A DNA stretch of 64,000 bases from NCBI RefSeq assembly GCF_024363565.1, contig NZ_JAJEKE010000004.1, forward strand, positions 62,001-126,000, given 5' to 3'. Origin of the DNA: Lutispora saccharofermentans. GTDB taxonomy: Bacteria > Bacillota > Clostridia > Lutisporales > Lutisporaceae. Of this stretch, positions 7,986 to 17,624 are shown in pieces. A program made the translations under genes and the position numbers. The notes under the pieces were generated by a model, which was given only the letters and a program-made list of their open reading frames with translations, was not told where the DNA came from and searched no databases. The first letter of the stretch is position 1. Each line of letters opens with the position of its first letter.

Positions 7986-9372
7986 ATATTTGATGATTTT
8001 CAGAGGCAAACATACCCAAAATGGTAATCATTATGCTTATAGTCACACCAAGAAACAATGGATCAAAGCTTTGGGGCAGGAAGATCTTGCCCAGCATTAC
8101 CGATATTGGGCTTATGACCATCGAGCAAATAGCATAACTGCTTTTCACCTTGCCTTTCATGAACAAAGCCGCACATAGAGGCATGAAGACTGTGGCTCCT
8201 CTCAAGCCCATGGACATGAAGCTCCATTTTAGAATCAGAGACTTGGCATTCCCTGTTGTAAATAACAGAGCCAGGACAAGGCATACCACTATAACCCATC
8301 TCGATACCTTGAGGAGTCTATCATCATCAGCGTTTTTATTTATATAATTTTTATATATATCCTTTGTAAATATAGTGCTTATTCCAAGGGCAAGACCTGC
8401 TCCCGTACCCACCACCGCAACCAGCAGTGTTGCCAGCACTATACCACCCAGCCAGGGGCTCATATATTCCAGTACGAACCGGGGAAAAGCCGAGGCTGCA
8501 TTCATATTAGGATGATTCATCTTCATAAAGAGACCTATGAATATGCCTGCTATGCCTATGGGGGGTATCATAAATGCGCTTATAAGCGACCCGGTTCTGG
8601 CATCCCTCAAGGTTTTTCCGGATAATACGGCCTGTATATAGGTTTGCGTGGACAAAACTCCCAATACTAATGAAAAGCCTGCTGCTCCATCTATCCATAC
8701 TCCTCGGCCGAACAAGCTGAAATATGGATAGCTGGGGAAAGTATTAACAAAATGGCCTATACCCCCTCCATATGTAACTGCAATGATGCCTCCCGCGATA
8801 ACAGATATATATAGAAGAATAAGCTTGGCCACTCCAACCAATCCTGTCCCCCATACTCCGCCGAAGATTACATAAGCGGACATAAGCATTATTGATATAA
8901 CAGAAGCTGCAATGGGGCTGATTTTAAACATCGAAGTCAATAAAGCTACCGCAGAAAGTATTTGTGCTATTATGTTCAAGAAGGTTCCCAAGGATACGAA
9001 TATGCTTGAGATAGGCCTTGCCAATCCTCCGAATTCTTCAGCCAGTATCTGGGGTACAGTTTCCTTATCGCTCCTGTGTAGAGGACCTGAGAAAAACAAT
9101 GCAAGAATTAGGCATCCAATTCCTGCTCCTAAGGTAAACCACCAGGCTGAGAATCCATATAGAAAGGCCAGTTGTGCAGTACCTATTGTAGACGCCCCTC
9201 CAACCAATGTGCCCATAATAGTCCCGGTAATGATTCCCGCACCGGCTTTTTTGCCTCCCACAGAGAAATCCGATGAATTTTTTACCATTCTGCCGGAGTA
9301 AGCTCCTACCAGAGTAATCAGAAACAGCGTAAATACTATCCCTATTATGTGCTGATATGTTAATGTCAACAT
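7963..9372 (-). CDS. Sodium:solute symporter (SSS family)
   Basis: 469 residues with about 12-13 hydrophobic segments, the SSS (PutP/PanF-like) fold. The signature region GGKKAGAGIITGTIMGTLVGGASTIGTAQLAFLYG in helices 1-2 contains the Na+-site glycines. It imports a small solute with Na+. It follows the aminotransferase by 16 bases at the end of the kor operon, so the substrate is probably an amino or keto acid fed into that pathway (inference). The exact substrate cannot be read from sequence. Confidence 0.85.
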   Translation of the reverse strand: MLTLTYQHIIGIVFTLFLITLVGAYSGRMVKNSSDFSVGGKKAGAGIITGTIMGTLVGGASTIGTAQLAFLYGFSAWWFTLGAGIGCLILALFFSGPLHRSDKETVPQILAEEFGGLARPISSIFVSLGTFLNIIAQILSAVALLTSMFKISPIAASVISIMLMSAYVIFGGVWGTGLVGVAKLILLYISVIAGGIIAVTYGGGIGHFVNTFPSYPYFSLFGRGVWIDGAAGFSLVLGVLSTQTYIQAVLSGKTLRDARTGSLISAFMIPPIGIAGIFIGLFMKMNHPNMNAASAFPRFVLEYMSPWLGGIVLATLLVAVVGTGAGLALGISTIFTKDIYKNYINKNADDDRLLKVSRWVIVVCLVLALLFTTGNAKSLILKWSFMSMGLRGATVFMPLCAALFMKGKVKSSYAICSMVISPISVMLGKIFLPQSFDPLFLGVTISIMITILGMFASENHQIFENKSSL

Positions 9373-9388
9373 TATATTATCACCCTAT

Positions 9389-10567
9389 CTATAAAGCTCT
9401 AAGGACTTTCCCCAATCGCTTAATCCCTTCCGCTATTAAATCCTCGCTCATTGTGCCGTAATTCAATCTGAAATGGTTCTCATTTCCTCCGTTAGGATAA
9501 AAGGATGACCCCGGCACAAAGGCTACCTTGCATTCCAAGGATTTTTTCAATATATCTGCCGCATCTATTCCTTTGGGAAGCTCAACCCAGGTAAACATGC
9601 CGCCATCAGGGTAAGTATATTTTATGCTTGCAGGGAATTCTTCCTTCATGGCATTTAACATAGCATCCCTTCTATTTCTGTATATGTTTCTGACCCTTTC
9701 CACATGTTCATCAAAATCATACAATTCGATAAACTTAGCCAATTCTATTTGAGACATGGTATTTGTTTGAAGATCTGCCCCCTGCTTTGCGAGAACATAC
9801 TTCCTTACAATGTCCGGAGAAGCTGCTACCCAACCTATTCTTAGCCCAGGACAAAATGTCTTGGAAAAGGTTCCTAAATATATCACTATGCCTGCTGTAT
9901 CAAAATGCTTAACAGGCGGTATTTCTTCATCCCCAAATTTCAGTTCTCCATAGGGATTATCCTCAATTATCGGAACATTATATTCACAAGCCAGCTGGAT
10001 AAGCTGTTTTCTTCTTTCTATGCTCATGGTTCTTCCGGTAGGGTTTTGGAAAGTAGGCACTACATATATGAATTTTGTTTTCGGGTTTTCAATCAGCGCC
10101 TTTTCCAAATCATCTATTTTCATGCCTTCATCATCCATTGGAACTTCCACAAACTTAGGCATATAAGCCCTGAAAGCATTTAATGCTCCTACATAGCTGG
10201 GGCTTTCACAAATGACTACATCTCCTTCATTTATGAACAGCTTGCCGCTGAAATCCAATCCCTGTTGAGATCCGTTTGTGATCAATATTTGATCCGACTT
10301 TATATCAATACCGGATTTATTCATTCTTTTTGCAATGAATTCTCTCAAAGGCTGATATCCTTCTGTGGTACTGTATTGCAGAGCCGATCTCCCTTGCTCT
10401 TCCAATACCTTGACGCTTATCCGCTTCATTTCTTCTATAGGAAAGGATTCAGGAGCCGGCAGCCCGCCTGCAAAGGATATGACTCCAGGTTGCTGTGTGA
10501 GCTTTAGGAGTTCTCTTATAGCTGACGGCTTTATGCTGTCAACTCTATCTGCATATTTTATCTCCAT
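9389..10567 (-). CDS. PLP-dependent aminotransferase (class I/II, LysN/aromatic-like)
   Basis: 392 residues. Fold-type I aminotransferase with the N-terminal SFAGGLPAPESFP segment typical of the 2-aminoadipate/aromatic/branched-chain subgroup, the NPTGRTMS motif, and the PLP lysine in LGTFSKTFCPGLRIGW. It would convert amino acids to 2-oxo acids with a keto acceptor. It is in the same transcript as the Kor complex (33 bases after korC), so its likely job is to supply oxo acids for oxidative decarboxylation. Substrate preference is not determined by sequence. Confidence 0.88.
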   Translation of the reverse strand: MEIKYADRVDSIKPSAIRELLKLTQQPGVISFAGGLPAPESFPIEEMKRISVKVLEEQGRSALQYSTTEGYQPLREFIAKRMNKSGIDIKSDQILITNGSQQGLDFSGKLFINEGDVVICESPSYVGALNAFRAYMPKFVEVPMDDEGMKIDDLEKALIENPKTKFIYVVPTFQNPTGRTMSIERRKQLIQLACEYNVPIIEDNPYGELKFGDEEIPPVKHFDTAGIVIYLGTFSKTFCPGLRIGWVAASPDIVRKYVLAKQGADLQTNTMSQIELAKFIELYDFDEHVERVRNIYRNRRDAMLNAMKEEFPASIKYTYPDGGMFTWVELPKGIDAADILKKSLECKVAFVPGSSFYPNGGNENHFRLNYGTMSEDLIAEGIKRLGKVLRAL

Positions 10568-10600
10568 AATTCTAACCCTCCAATTATTGAAACTCTGCTG

Positions 10601-11140
10601 CTATTGAGCAATCTCTACGCCCTTTTTAAAGGCTTTGATATTCAATTCCATAACTTTAGGCTTTTCCTTATACGCGTCTTCTATAGCATTTAGTAGGGAT
10701 TCCTCTGTCAAAATGCCCGTAAGCTTTATTATGGTTCCGAGGGCTATTACATTTGCTACAGTAGTATTTCCCAATTCTCTTGCAAGGTCAGTAAAGGGGA
10801 AGCCATATTGTTTTGCCTTCGATTCCTTTGGCTCTGCGATCAGGCTATTATCATACACTAAGCAGGCATCAGAATCAACTTTAGATACATATCTATCATA
10901 GGCTACCTGAGCCAAAGATAATACTATATCTTCTTTCATTACCTCCGGATAGTATATTTCTTTATTGCTTATTATAACATCTGACTTAGTAAAGGTTCCT
11001 CTTGTCTCCACTCCATAAGAAGATGACAGTGTGGCATATTTACTTTCATATAAAATAGCAGCCTCAGCTATAAGCCCTCCGCAGGCGATAAGTCCCTGGC
11101 CTCCGACGCCGCTTAATATCAATTGCCATTTATATTTCAT
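10601..11140 (-). CDS. korC: 2-oxoacid:ferredoxin oxidoreductase, gamma subunit
   Basis: 179 residues with the SGVGGQGLIACGGLIAEAAI start characteristic of the gamma domain of the POR/KOR family. It contributes to the CoA-binding region of the complex. It overlaps korB by 11 bases. The four-subunit order delta-alpha-beta-gamma matches 2-oxoglutarate and branched-chain (VOR) types; with an aminotransferase in the operon and ptb/buk nearby, branched-chain or general 2-oxoacid use is at least as plausible as 2-oxoglutarate. Confidence 0.88.
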   Translation of the reverse strand: MKYKWQLILSGVGGQGLIACGGLIAEAAILYESKYATLSSSYGVETRGTFTKSDVIISNKEIYYPEVMKEDIVLSLAQVAYDRYVSKVDSDACLVYDNSLIAEPKESKAKQYGFPFTDLARELGNTTVANVIALGTIIKLTGILTEESLLNAIEDAYKEKPKVMELNIKAFKKGVEIAQ

Positions 11141-11975
11141 TATTTATGCCTCCTCCAGCTTCGGCTGTACAGCTTTCTATTATGCTTTGATATTTTTGGC
11201 TGTAATCCGGTATATCCTTATCTGTAAATTTGCCCATTATAAACTTCTTTTCTCTATCTTCCCGGCTTAACTTCTCCGCACCGCTTATTGCGACTGAATT
11301 TTCCTTTATCCATTTCAGCATCTGAGGAGCAGTCCTCATTCCATTGAGGCGGCCAAAATGAGTAGGGCAGGGTGAAATTGCCTCAATAAAGGAAAATCCT
11401 TTTTTTTCAATTCCATCTCTAATCAGTTTCTCCAATTGTACAACATTATAAGCAGATCCTCTTGCCACATAAGGGGCACCGGCGGCTTCTACCAGCTTGC
11501 ATAAATCAAAGCCCGGCTCTATATGCCCATACCTGGAGGTAGCTGTATATGAGTCTTCAGGAGTAGTACCCGAATACTGTCCTCCTGTCATTCCATAATT
11601 GAAATTATTGACTACGATTGCTGTAATATCTACATTTCTTCTCGCCGTATGTATAAGATGATTTCCCCCGATAGTGGCGCCGTCACCATCACCCATCAAG
11701 GCTATGACTTTAAGCTTTGGATTAGCCAGCTTGATTCCGGTAGCAAAGGATAGCGCTCTGCCGTGGGTTCCATGAAAGGTGTTGGTGCTGATATAATCAT
11801 CTGCCTTTCCCCAGCATCCGATCCCGGTAACCACTACCGTATTTTTTTTATCTAATTCCAATGTGGCAAAAGCTCTAAGAATTGCTCCCAGCACTGTTCC
11901 GTTTCCGCAGCCTGAGCACCAGAATAAAGGAAGTTTTTCTTTAATTAAATAGTCATCATATTTTATTTTTGACAT
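11130..11975 (-). CDS. korB: 2-oxoacid:ferredoxin oxidoreductase, beta (TPP) subunit
   Basis: 281 residues. Thiamine-diphosphate-binding subunit: WCSGCGNGTVLGA at the N terminus, the GDGDGATIGGNHLIHTARRN Mg-TPP motif near residues 95-115, and conserved NNFNYGMTGGQYSGTTP. It overlaps korA by 13 and korC by 11 bases, showing tight translational coupling. It carries out decarboxylation and electron transfer to ferredoxin through the 4Fe-4S centre coordinated by conserved Cys residues (WCSGCG). Confidence 0.93.
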   Translation of the reverse strand: MSKIKYDDYLIKEKLPLFWCSGCGNGTVLGAILRAFATLELDKKNTVVVTGIGCWGKADDYISTNTFHGTHGRALSFATGIKLANPKLKVIALMGDGDGATIGGNHLIHTARRNVDITAIVVNNFNYGMTGGQYSGTTPEDSYTATSRYGHIEPGFDLCKLVEAAGAPYVARGSAYNVVQLEKLIRDGIEKKGFSFIEAISPCPTHFGRLNGMRTAPQMLKWIKENSVAISGAEKLSREDREKKFIMGKFTDKDIPDYSQKYQSIIESCTAEAGGGINNEI

Positions 11976-13114
11976 TTTTCCATCTCCCCTACCTTTTCAA
12001 TTATTTCATAAGGGCTGATAGACAGACTGTTCACCTTATTGACCCCTACTACGGGAATGGGATAGCTGTTTACCCTATCTACCTCTCTAATCAATTGACC
12101 CAAATTAAGCTCAGGCACTACTATACCTTTGACCCTAGCACATATCTCATCTATTTCCTCATCAGGAAAGGGCCATAGCGTAACCAACTGCAATACACCA
12201 ACCTTTTTGCCTTCTTTGCGCATCACATCCATAGCCTCTAGGGCGGAGCGCGTAGTACATCCGAAGGTGATTATAGCGTAGTCTGCATCTTCCAGGTTAT
12301 ATTTTCTTATGATTGTAATATCTTTTTTGTTCTTTTCAATTTTGTCTGTATAGTGTCTGATAAACTTATCGGCATTTTCAGGCCTGCTGTCAGGAAAGCC
12401 TGCATCATTATGTGTTGAGCCTGATAATCTCACTATATATTCGCTGCCGTAGGAGGCTAAAGGTGCTATACCATCCTCTTCCCTCTCAAAAGGCTTATAA
12501 TCCTTAGGATCACATTTTGGAAACTTTCTGTTTATTATCTCTTCGGGATTTATTTCCCTTATGACAGCTTTTTCCCTCATATGCCCTATTATTTCATCAG
12601 CTAAAAAAACTACAGGAGTACGATACTTCTCTGACAGATTGAATGCTTTAACCATCAGATAATAGCAATCCTCCACAGTTGACGGAGAAATAACGATTAT
12701 ACCGTGGTCTCCATGAGTTCCCCACCGGCTCTGCATAAAGTCTCCTTGAGCAGGCTTGGTTGCAAGGCCTGTGCTTGGGCCAGAACGTTGAACATTAATA
12801 ATCACACATGGCACTTCAGCCATAACAGCTACTCCTAAATTCTCCTGCATAAGGGAGAAACCGGGACCGCTGGTAGCGGTAAAGGATTTCTTTCCGGCCG
12901 CAGAAGCTCCTATGATTGCAGCCATGCTGCCTATTTCATCCTCCATCTGGACGTAAAGACCGCCTAACTGCGGAAGCCTCCTTGAAGCTATTTCTGCTAC
13001 CTCCGAAGAAGGAGTGATAGGATAGCCGGCATAAAATCTTGCTCCAGCTGCAAAAGCTCCTTCTGCAATAGCTTCATTCCCTTGCATGAATCTAAGGCTT
13101 TTATTTTGACTCAT
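11963..13114 (-). CDS. korA: 2-oxoacid:ferredoxin oxidoreductase, alpha subunit
   Basis: 383 residues with the pyrimidine-binding domain signature GNEAIAEGAFAAGARFYAGYPITPSSEVAE, the TATSGPGFSLMQENLGVAVMAEVP block, and the DEIIGHMRE segment of KorA/VorB alpha chains. The last third holds the transketolase C-like domain (TLWPFPDEEI). It overlaps the ferredoxin-like korD by 14 bases. Together with KorB, C and D it oxidises 2-oxo acids to acyl-CoA, CO2 and reduced ferredoxin. Confidence 0.93.
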   Translation of the reverse strand: MSQNKSLRFMQGNEAIAEGAFAAGARFYAGYPITPSSEVAEIASRRLPQLGGLYVQMEDEIGSMAAIIGASAAGKKSFTATSGPGFSLMQENLGVAVMAEVPCVIINVQRSGPSTGLATKPAQGDFMQSRWGTHGDHGIIVISPSTVEDCYYLMVKAFNLSEKYRTPVVFLADEIIGHMREKAVIREINPEEIINRKFPKCDPKDYKPFEREEDGIAPLASYGSEYIVRLSGSTHNDAGFPDSRPENADKFIRHYTDKIEKNKKDITIIRKYNLEDADYAIITFGCTTRSALEAMDVMRKEGKKVGVLQLVTLWPFPDEEIDEICARVKGIVVPELNLGQLIREVDRVNSYPIPVVGVNKVNSLSISPYEIIEKVGEMEKCQK

Positions 13115-13304
13115 CTTCCGTCACCTCCACTTTGATTGCAAAATCCGGGCATCTCAATTCACAGAGCCTGCAAACCGTGCATTTATCTTGATTTTGTGGT
13201 ACCGGAGTGCCATCTGCTTCTTGAGCAAATACTTTTACAGGACAAAATTCTATGCAGATTCCGCATCTTTTGCACCAATCTTTCCTAATACTTATCATGC
13301 TCAT
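13101..13304 (-). CDS. korD: 2-oxoacid:ferredoxin oxidoreductase, delta (2x4Fe-4S) subunit
   Basis: 67 residues with two ferredoxin motifs: CKRCGICIEFCPVKVF near residues 11-22 and CTVCRLCELRCPDFA near 42-53. It relays electrons from the TPP subunit to external ferredoxin. It is the first gene of the operon; the sigma-54 promoter at 13357-13372 puts its transcript start about 40 bases upstream of the ATG. Confidence 0.93.
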   Translation of the reverse strand: MSMISIRKDWCKRCGICIEFCPVKVFAQEADGTPVPQNQDKCTVCRLCELRCPDFAIKVEVTEDESK

Positions 13305-13356
13305 ATTTTTGACCTCACTCTCTATGTATGAATAAACTCTATCACATTATATGTAT

Positions 13357-13372
13357 AGCAAATAGTATACCA
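13357..13372 (-). promoter_or_regulatory. Sigma-54 (-24/-12) promoter of the kor operon
   Basis: Minus-strand TGGTATACTATTTGCT: GG and GC separated by exactly 10 bases, matching the TGGCAC-N5-TTGCW consensus except for a T in place of C after GG. It is followed about 50 bases later by korD. An adjacent divergently unrelated but sigma-54-dependent activator gene (13499-15427) supports it. Confidence 0.72.
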
Positions 13373-13378
13373 ATTCAG

Positions 13379-13423
13379 CAATATGGCTCTCCCAACCGTT
13401 CATAGGCTGAGAGAGCCATATTG
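13379..13423. promoter_or_regulatory. 13-bp perfect dyad upstream of the kor sigma-54 promoter
   Basis: CAATATGGCTCTC (13379-13391) and its exact complement (13411-13423) with a 19-base spacer. It lies between the end of the activator gene and the kor promoter. There is no T run on either side, so a simple terminator is not certain; it may be the binding site of the PrpR-type activator, or serve both roles. Confidence 0.5.
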
Positions 13424-13498
13424 ATATAAATTGTATGTCAAATATGAACAAATTTATAAACTTTGTTGAATTTTGAAACAAGAGCTTGAGCAGCAATG

Positions 13499-15427
13499 TC
13501 ATTGTTCCATATCTTCGATTTCCTTGAGCCTCTTCCATAGGGTTGTTCTGCTCATACCCAGCTTTTCTGCCAATAATATTTTGTCTCCTTTAAAAACTTT
13601 ACTGGCTTCTTTAATTATTTGGAGCTCAATATCCTTTAGGTTGCCTATATCTAAGGTAATAGTATCACCTTGCTTCTCTTTTTCTGCCTTCGGCGCCTTC
13701 TTTTGATACAAGCCGTTGCCCAGCAGCTGCTCTATCAAAGACTCATTTATTATTGGAGCATTTGATAGAATACACATTTTTTCGGTAAAATTCTCCAATT
13801 GCCTTATATTGCCCGGCCAATTGTATTCTTTTAGAAGCTCCATTCCGGATTCTTCAATATCTTTAATTTTTGTATCATGCTTTGCATTCATCTCTCTTAT
13901 AAAGTTCCTCAGGAGCAGGGGTATATCTTCTTTCCTTTCTCTAAGTGCCGGCAGCCTCAAGTCTAATATATTCAATCTGAAGTATAGATCCTCTCTGAAT
14001 TTTCCTTCCTTCACTCTTTCATATAGATTGAGGTTAGTGGCAGCTATTACTCTTATATCTACATTGAGTATATAATCCCCTCCAACTCGCAGCACCTCCC
14101 TCTCCTGTAAGACTCTCAGGAGCCTTCCCTGAAGGCTTAAGGGCATTTCTCCAACTTCGTCGAGAAAAATAGTTCCTCCGTGGGCCAGCTCAAACAAGCC
14201 TATTTTTCCTCCTTTTTTCGCTCCTGTAAACGCACCTTCCTCATATCCGAAAAGCTCACTTTCCAATAGGTTTTCTGGCAAGGCCGCACAGTTTATTGCG
14301 ACAAAAGGGCCATCCTTCCTTGGGCTGATACTATGAATGCTTTGAGCAAAGAGTTCCTTGCCTGTACCTGTTTCTCCAGCTATTAGTATGGTAGTGGAAG
14401 TTTTTCCTATCTTTTTTGCCTGGCTGATAGTATTTTTTATAATTTGACTTTCTCCTATGATATCGTCAAAGCTATATTTTGACACCAATCCTTTTCTATA
14501 CAGCTCTGTTCTGACTTTTTGTTCCAGCTTTTGAAGCTTGGAGATTTCCTGAAAGGTCATGACCATGCCCCGCCGTTCTTTCCCGATTATTATAGGCAGG
14601 CGGTTCAATACTATCTGCTTGTTATTTACTCTTACCAGTTTATTTAGCTGATGACTTCCATCTCCATATATCTGTCCCAAATACTTTCTATTCATATTAT
14701 TGTTTATAGATCTGTCCAGTACCTGATCCGCACTAAGCTCGAATATTTTTTCCGCTGCAGGATTGAATATTATAATTACACCATTTCTATCAAGAGCAAT
14801 TATGCCGTCTCCCGAATGATCCAATATTGTTTTGAATCTTTCAGCCTTTTCTTTTTCTCTCAAGCCAAGGCTGCAAATGTTTTTAGCAGCTATAACAGCT
14901 TCCTTCACTTGTTTTTCTCCGGTTTGGATAACTACTGCGTTAAGGTTTCTTACCTTAGCGGTTTCCATGATACAATCGCCCATTCCTACCAAAGTCAGCT
15001 TTCCCAAAGCTGTGGCGTCATCTACCTGCTTTTTTAACTCTTCCTTGGTTCTATAGGGAAAAACCTTAAAATCTATATCAAGGATGGTCTTTATCCTTTC
15101 AAGGTCTTTTATATCTTCCGACATATATGTTACCAAGCCTATTCTGTCCCCATATTGCTTTGCCTTATATATGGCATCCAAAAAGTCTATAAACCTGATT
15201 TCAACAGATACCACAGGAATATCTACTATATTTTTTACCGCTTCTGCAGTACCCCCCTGGCTTATAATCACATCAAAGTTTTTCTCATTTTCTTTTGCAT
15301 ATATATGTCCATCCTTCATTATGCCGCCTTCATAAATATGCATATCTATTTTTAATTCTTTGGATAGCTTTCTGGCTAATTCTGCCAACTCATTGTAAGT
15401 AGATATGAAAAGTATACGATTCTGCAT
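13499..15427 (-). CDS. Sigma-54-dependent activator with PrpR N-terminal sensor domain
   Basis: 642 residues from ATG at 15427; GAGGGGG stands 9 bases upstream, and the longer ORF start would overlap that site. Domains: PrpR_N-like receptor (about 1-180, ligand domain of propionate regulators), PAS (about 195-300), AAA+ (about 322-560) with Walker A GETGTGKE (351-358), sigma-54 contact loop GAFTGA (398-403) and Walker B FLDEVGE, then a Fis-type HTH (about 605-640, AEKLGMSRTTLWKRLKEIE). It probably senses a short-chain acyl compound and activates the neighbouring kor operon (inference); it lies just upstream of that operon on the same strand. Confidence 0.93.
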   Translation of the reverse strand: MQNRILFISTYNELAELARKLSKELKIDMHIYEGGIMKDGHIYAKENEKNFDVIISQGGTAEAVKNIVDIPVVSVEIRFIDFLDAIYKAKQYGDRIGLVTYMSEDIKDLERIKTILDIDFKVFPYRTKEELKKQVDDATALGKLTLVGMGDCIMETAKVRNLNAVVIQTGEKQVKEAVIAAKNICSLGLREKEKAERFKTILDHSGDGIIALDRNGVIIIFNPAAEKIFELSADQVLDRSINNNMNRKYLGQIYGDGSHQLNKLVRVNNKQIVLNRLPIIIGKERRGMVMTFQEISKLQKLEQKVRTELYRKGLVSKYSFDDIIGESQIIKNTISQAKKIGKTSTTILIAGETGTGKELFAQSIHSISPRKDGPFVAINCAALPENLLESELFGYEEGAFTGAKKGGKIGLFELAHGGTIFLDEVGEMPLSLQGRLLRVLQEREVLRVGGDYILNVDIRVIAATNLNLYERVKEGKFREDLYFRLNILDLRLPALRERKEDIPLLLRNFIREMNAKHDTKIKDIEESGMELLKEYNWPGNIRQLENFTEKMCILSNAPIINESLIEQLLGNGLYQKKAPKAEKEKQGDTITLDIGNLKDIELQIIKEASKVFKGDKILLAEKLGMSRTTLWKRLKEIEDMEQ

Positions 15428-15552
15428 AATATATAGCCCCCTCATAGATGTTTAAATATTCATACAATACGTATATTCTCGGTATAATTACAATACTCCT
15501 CTTATTTTGTTTAACTAATTTATTTGTGTTCATATTTTAAACAAAATGCAAA

Positions 15553-15589
15553 GTAAGTCTTCCTGCTAAATACAAAGCCGAAGACTTAC
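15553..15589. terminator. 10-bp hairpin after buk
   Basis: GTAAGTCTTC (15553-15562) and GAAGACTTAC (15580-15589) form a perfect stem 12 bases past the buk stop. The minus-strand tail is only weakly T-rich, so termination efficiency is uncertain. The remaining 125 bases to the activator gene hold no clear promoter that I can name. Confidence 0.5.
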
Positions 15590-15601
15590 CTGTAATATTT
15601 C

Positions 15602-16678
15602 CTATGAATATATTTTTACACTTTCCACACCATTCATTACTCTAAGCACTCCTTGGACTAATGCAATCATTTCAAACTCTCCCGGATAAACCATTACCGG
15701 TGCTATAAAGCCTACTCTTTCTTTGATCCAAGCTGTAAACTCATCATCATAGGCCACACCTCCGGTCAACAATATGGCATCTACCTCACCCCTGAGGACT
15801 GAAGCTCCCGCTCCTATTTCTTTCGAAATTTGATATGCCATCGCTTCATAAATAAGCTTTGCATATTCATCTCCGGCTTTTATCCTTTTTTGAATTTCTC
15901 TGCCGTCATTAGTTCCTAAATATGCCGTCAATCCTCCATTGCCCACTATTTTTTTCATTATTTCCTGTTTTGTGTATTCCCCTGAAAAACACATGTCTAC
16001 TAATGAACCAACCGGAAGTCCTCCTGATCGTTCAGGAGAAAAGGGTCCATCTCCGTCCAGCGCATTATTCACATCAATTATTCTGCCTTTTTTGTGAACT
16101 CCTATGGAAATGCCTCCGCCAAGATGAGCTATAAGAAAGTTATATTCTTCATATTTTCCTCCAAGCTCAGCGGCCGCTTTCCTGCCTACCGCCTTTTGAT
16201 TTAATGGATGATCCTTGGACTTCCTGGGGATTTCCGGCATCCCGGATATCCTTGCTAAATCTTCAAGCTCATCAACAACTACAGGGTCAACCACATATGC
16301 CGGTATATTGAGGAGATTAGCAATCTCCCACGCTATTATGCCGCCGAGATTTGAGGCATGCTGTCCCATAACTCCAACCTTTAAGTCTTCAATCATTTTT
16401 TCATTGATGCCATAGGTTCCGCCTTTTACAGGCTTCATGTTACCTCCTCTGCCTACAACTCCATCCAAGCTGTTTAAATCTACTCCCTGCTCTTTAAGAG
16501 TGTTGACCACCATCTCTTTTCTGAAGTTGTACTGATCATGGATTTTGCTGAACTGACCTATGATCTCGGAAGAATGGAATATGGTTTTTGTAAATATAGA
16601 ATCTTCATTATCATATACTGCTATCTTTGTAGAAGTTGATCCCGGGTTTATTGCCAATATCCTGTATATCTGGTTCAT
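15602..16678 (-). CDS. buk: Butyrate kinase (branched-chain acyl kinase family)
   Basis: 358 residues, acetate/butyrate kinase (ASKHA) family. Conserved [14 protein letters not shown] phosphate-binding start, [55 protein letters not shown], and ILLTGG near residue 300. It converts acyl-phosphate plus ADP to acid plus ATP. It lies 19 bases after ptb at the end of the long peptide-use transcript, and is the ATP-forming step of amino-acid oxidation. Butyrate versus isobutyrate/isovalerate preference cannot be told. Confidence 0.95.
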   Translation of the reverse strand: MNQIYRILAINPGSTSTKIAVYDNEDSIFTKTIFHSSEIIGQFSKIHDQYNFRKEMVVNTLKEQGVDLNSLDGVVGRGGNMKPVKGGTYGINEKMIEDLKVGVMGQHASNLGGIIAWEIANLLNIPAYVVDPVVVDELEDLARISGMPEIPRKSKDHPLNQKAVGRKAAAELGGKYEEYNFLIAHLGGGISIGVHKKGRIIDVNNALDGDGPFSPERSGGLPVGSLVDMCFSGEYTKQEIMKKIVGNGGLTAYLGTNDGREIQKRIKAGDEYAKLIYEAMAYQISKEIGAGASVLRGEVDAILLTGGVAYDDEFTAWIKERVGFIAPVMVYPGEFEMIALVQGVLRVMNGVESVKIYS

Positions 16679-16697
16679 TGCTTAATCCTCCTAAAAT

Positions 16698-17609
16698 TTA
16701 ATCCATTACAGAGCCCCTGGAGATCAGCACTGCAAGTGCAATGGAATTTAGCTTTGCAGATACAGAGCTGGCTCTAGAGGTCAGAACAATAGGGGATTTA
16801 GCCCCCATAATTACTCCTGCCTTTTCTACATTTGAAAAATATTCTATAGCTTTATTAAGTATATTGCCTGCCTCCAAATTGGGCGTTATCAAAACGTCCG
16901 CTTGCCCTGCTACAGGATTAACTATACCTTTATGCTTTGCTGCTTCCTGTGATACCGCATTGTCTAAAGCAAATGGGCCTCCTACAATGCAGCCTTTTAT
17001 TATGCCCTCATTGTTCATCCTGACCAATTCAGCTGCATGAACAGTAGAGAGTATCTTCTGATTAACTTTTTCCACCGGGCATAAAACCGCTACCTTAGGG
17101 CTTTTATTGCCTAAGGCATGGGCAACCTTTACAGCATTATTTATTATGCTTACTTTATCTTCCAAGCTGGGTGAAATATTCATTGCCGAATCACTTATAA
17201 TAAAGAATCTATCATATTTATCGGTCTTTAGGACACCTACATGGCTCAGCAAGCCATCAATATTTAAGCCTGTTTCCTTATCAAGTATGGCTTTTAATAT
17301 TACTGAAGTATCTACAAAGCCTTTCATGATCAGGGAAGCCTTGCCTGCTTTAACAAGCTGCACAGCCTTGCGGCATGCTTCTATTTTATCCTTTTCATCT
17401 ACGATTTCATATCCTTTATTAAGATTGTTTTCCTCAACTATTTCTTGTATTTTTCCCTTATCCCCTATCAGGATTGCATCGGCAATGCCTTCTTCACATG
17501 CATGTTCAACGGATTTCAAGACATCTTCATCTTCAGCCGCCGCCACTGCTATGGTTTTGGGTCCAATATTTTTAGCGTATTCAATTATTTGTTCAAAAGT
17601 ATCTATCAT
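16698..17609 (-). CDS. ptb: Phosphate butyryltransferase
   Basis: 303 residues from ATG at 17609, chosen because AAAGG is 9 bases ahead; an ATG six bases earlier is too close to it. Phosphotransacetylase/butyryltransferase family: ALLIMKGFVDT-like segment (SLIMKGFVDTSVILKAIL), SDSAMNISP, and the C-terminal PIVLTSRASS motif. It swaps CoA for phosphate on butyryl-type CoA esters made by the 2-oxoacid oxidoreductase, feeding Buk. The gap to the Xaa-Pro peptidase gene is 15 bases. Confidence 0.93.
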   Translation of the reverse strand: MIDTFEQIIEYAKNIGPKTIAVAAAEDEDVLKSVEHACEEGIADAILIGDKGKIQEIVEENNLNKGYEIVDEKDKIEACRKAVQLVKAGKASLIMKGFVDTSVILKAILDKETGLNIDGLLSHVGVLKTDKYDRFFIISDSAMNISPSLEDKVSIINNAVKVAHALGNKSPKVAVLCPVEKVNQKILSTVHAAELVRMNNEGIIKGCIVGGPFALDNAVSQEAAKHKGIVNPVAGQADVLITPNLEAGNILNKAIEYFSNVEKAGVIMGAKSPIVLTSRASSVSAKLNSIALAVLISRGSVMD

Positions 17610-17624
17610 AACCATTATCCTTTA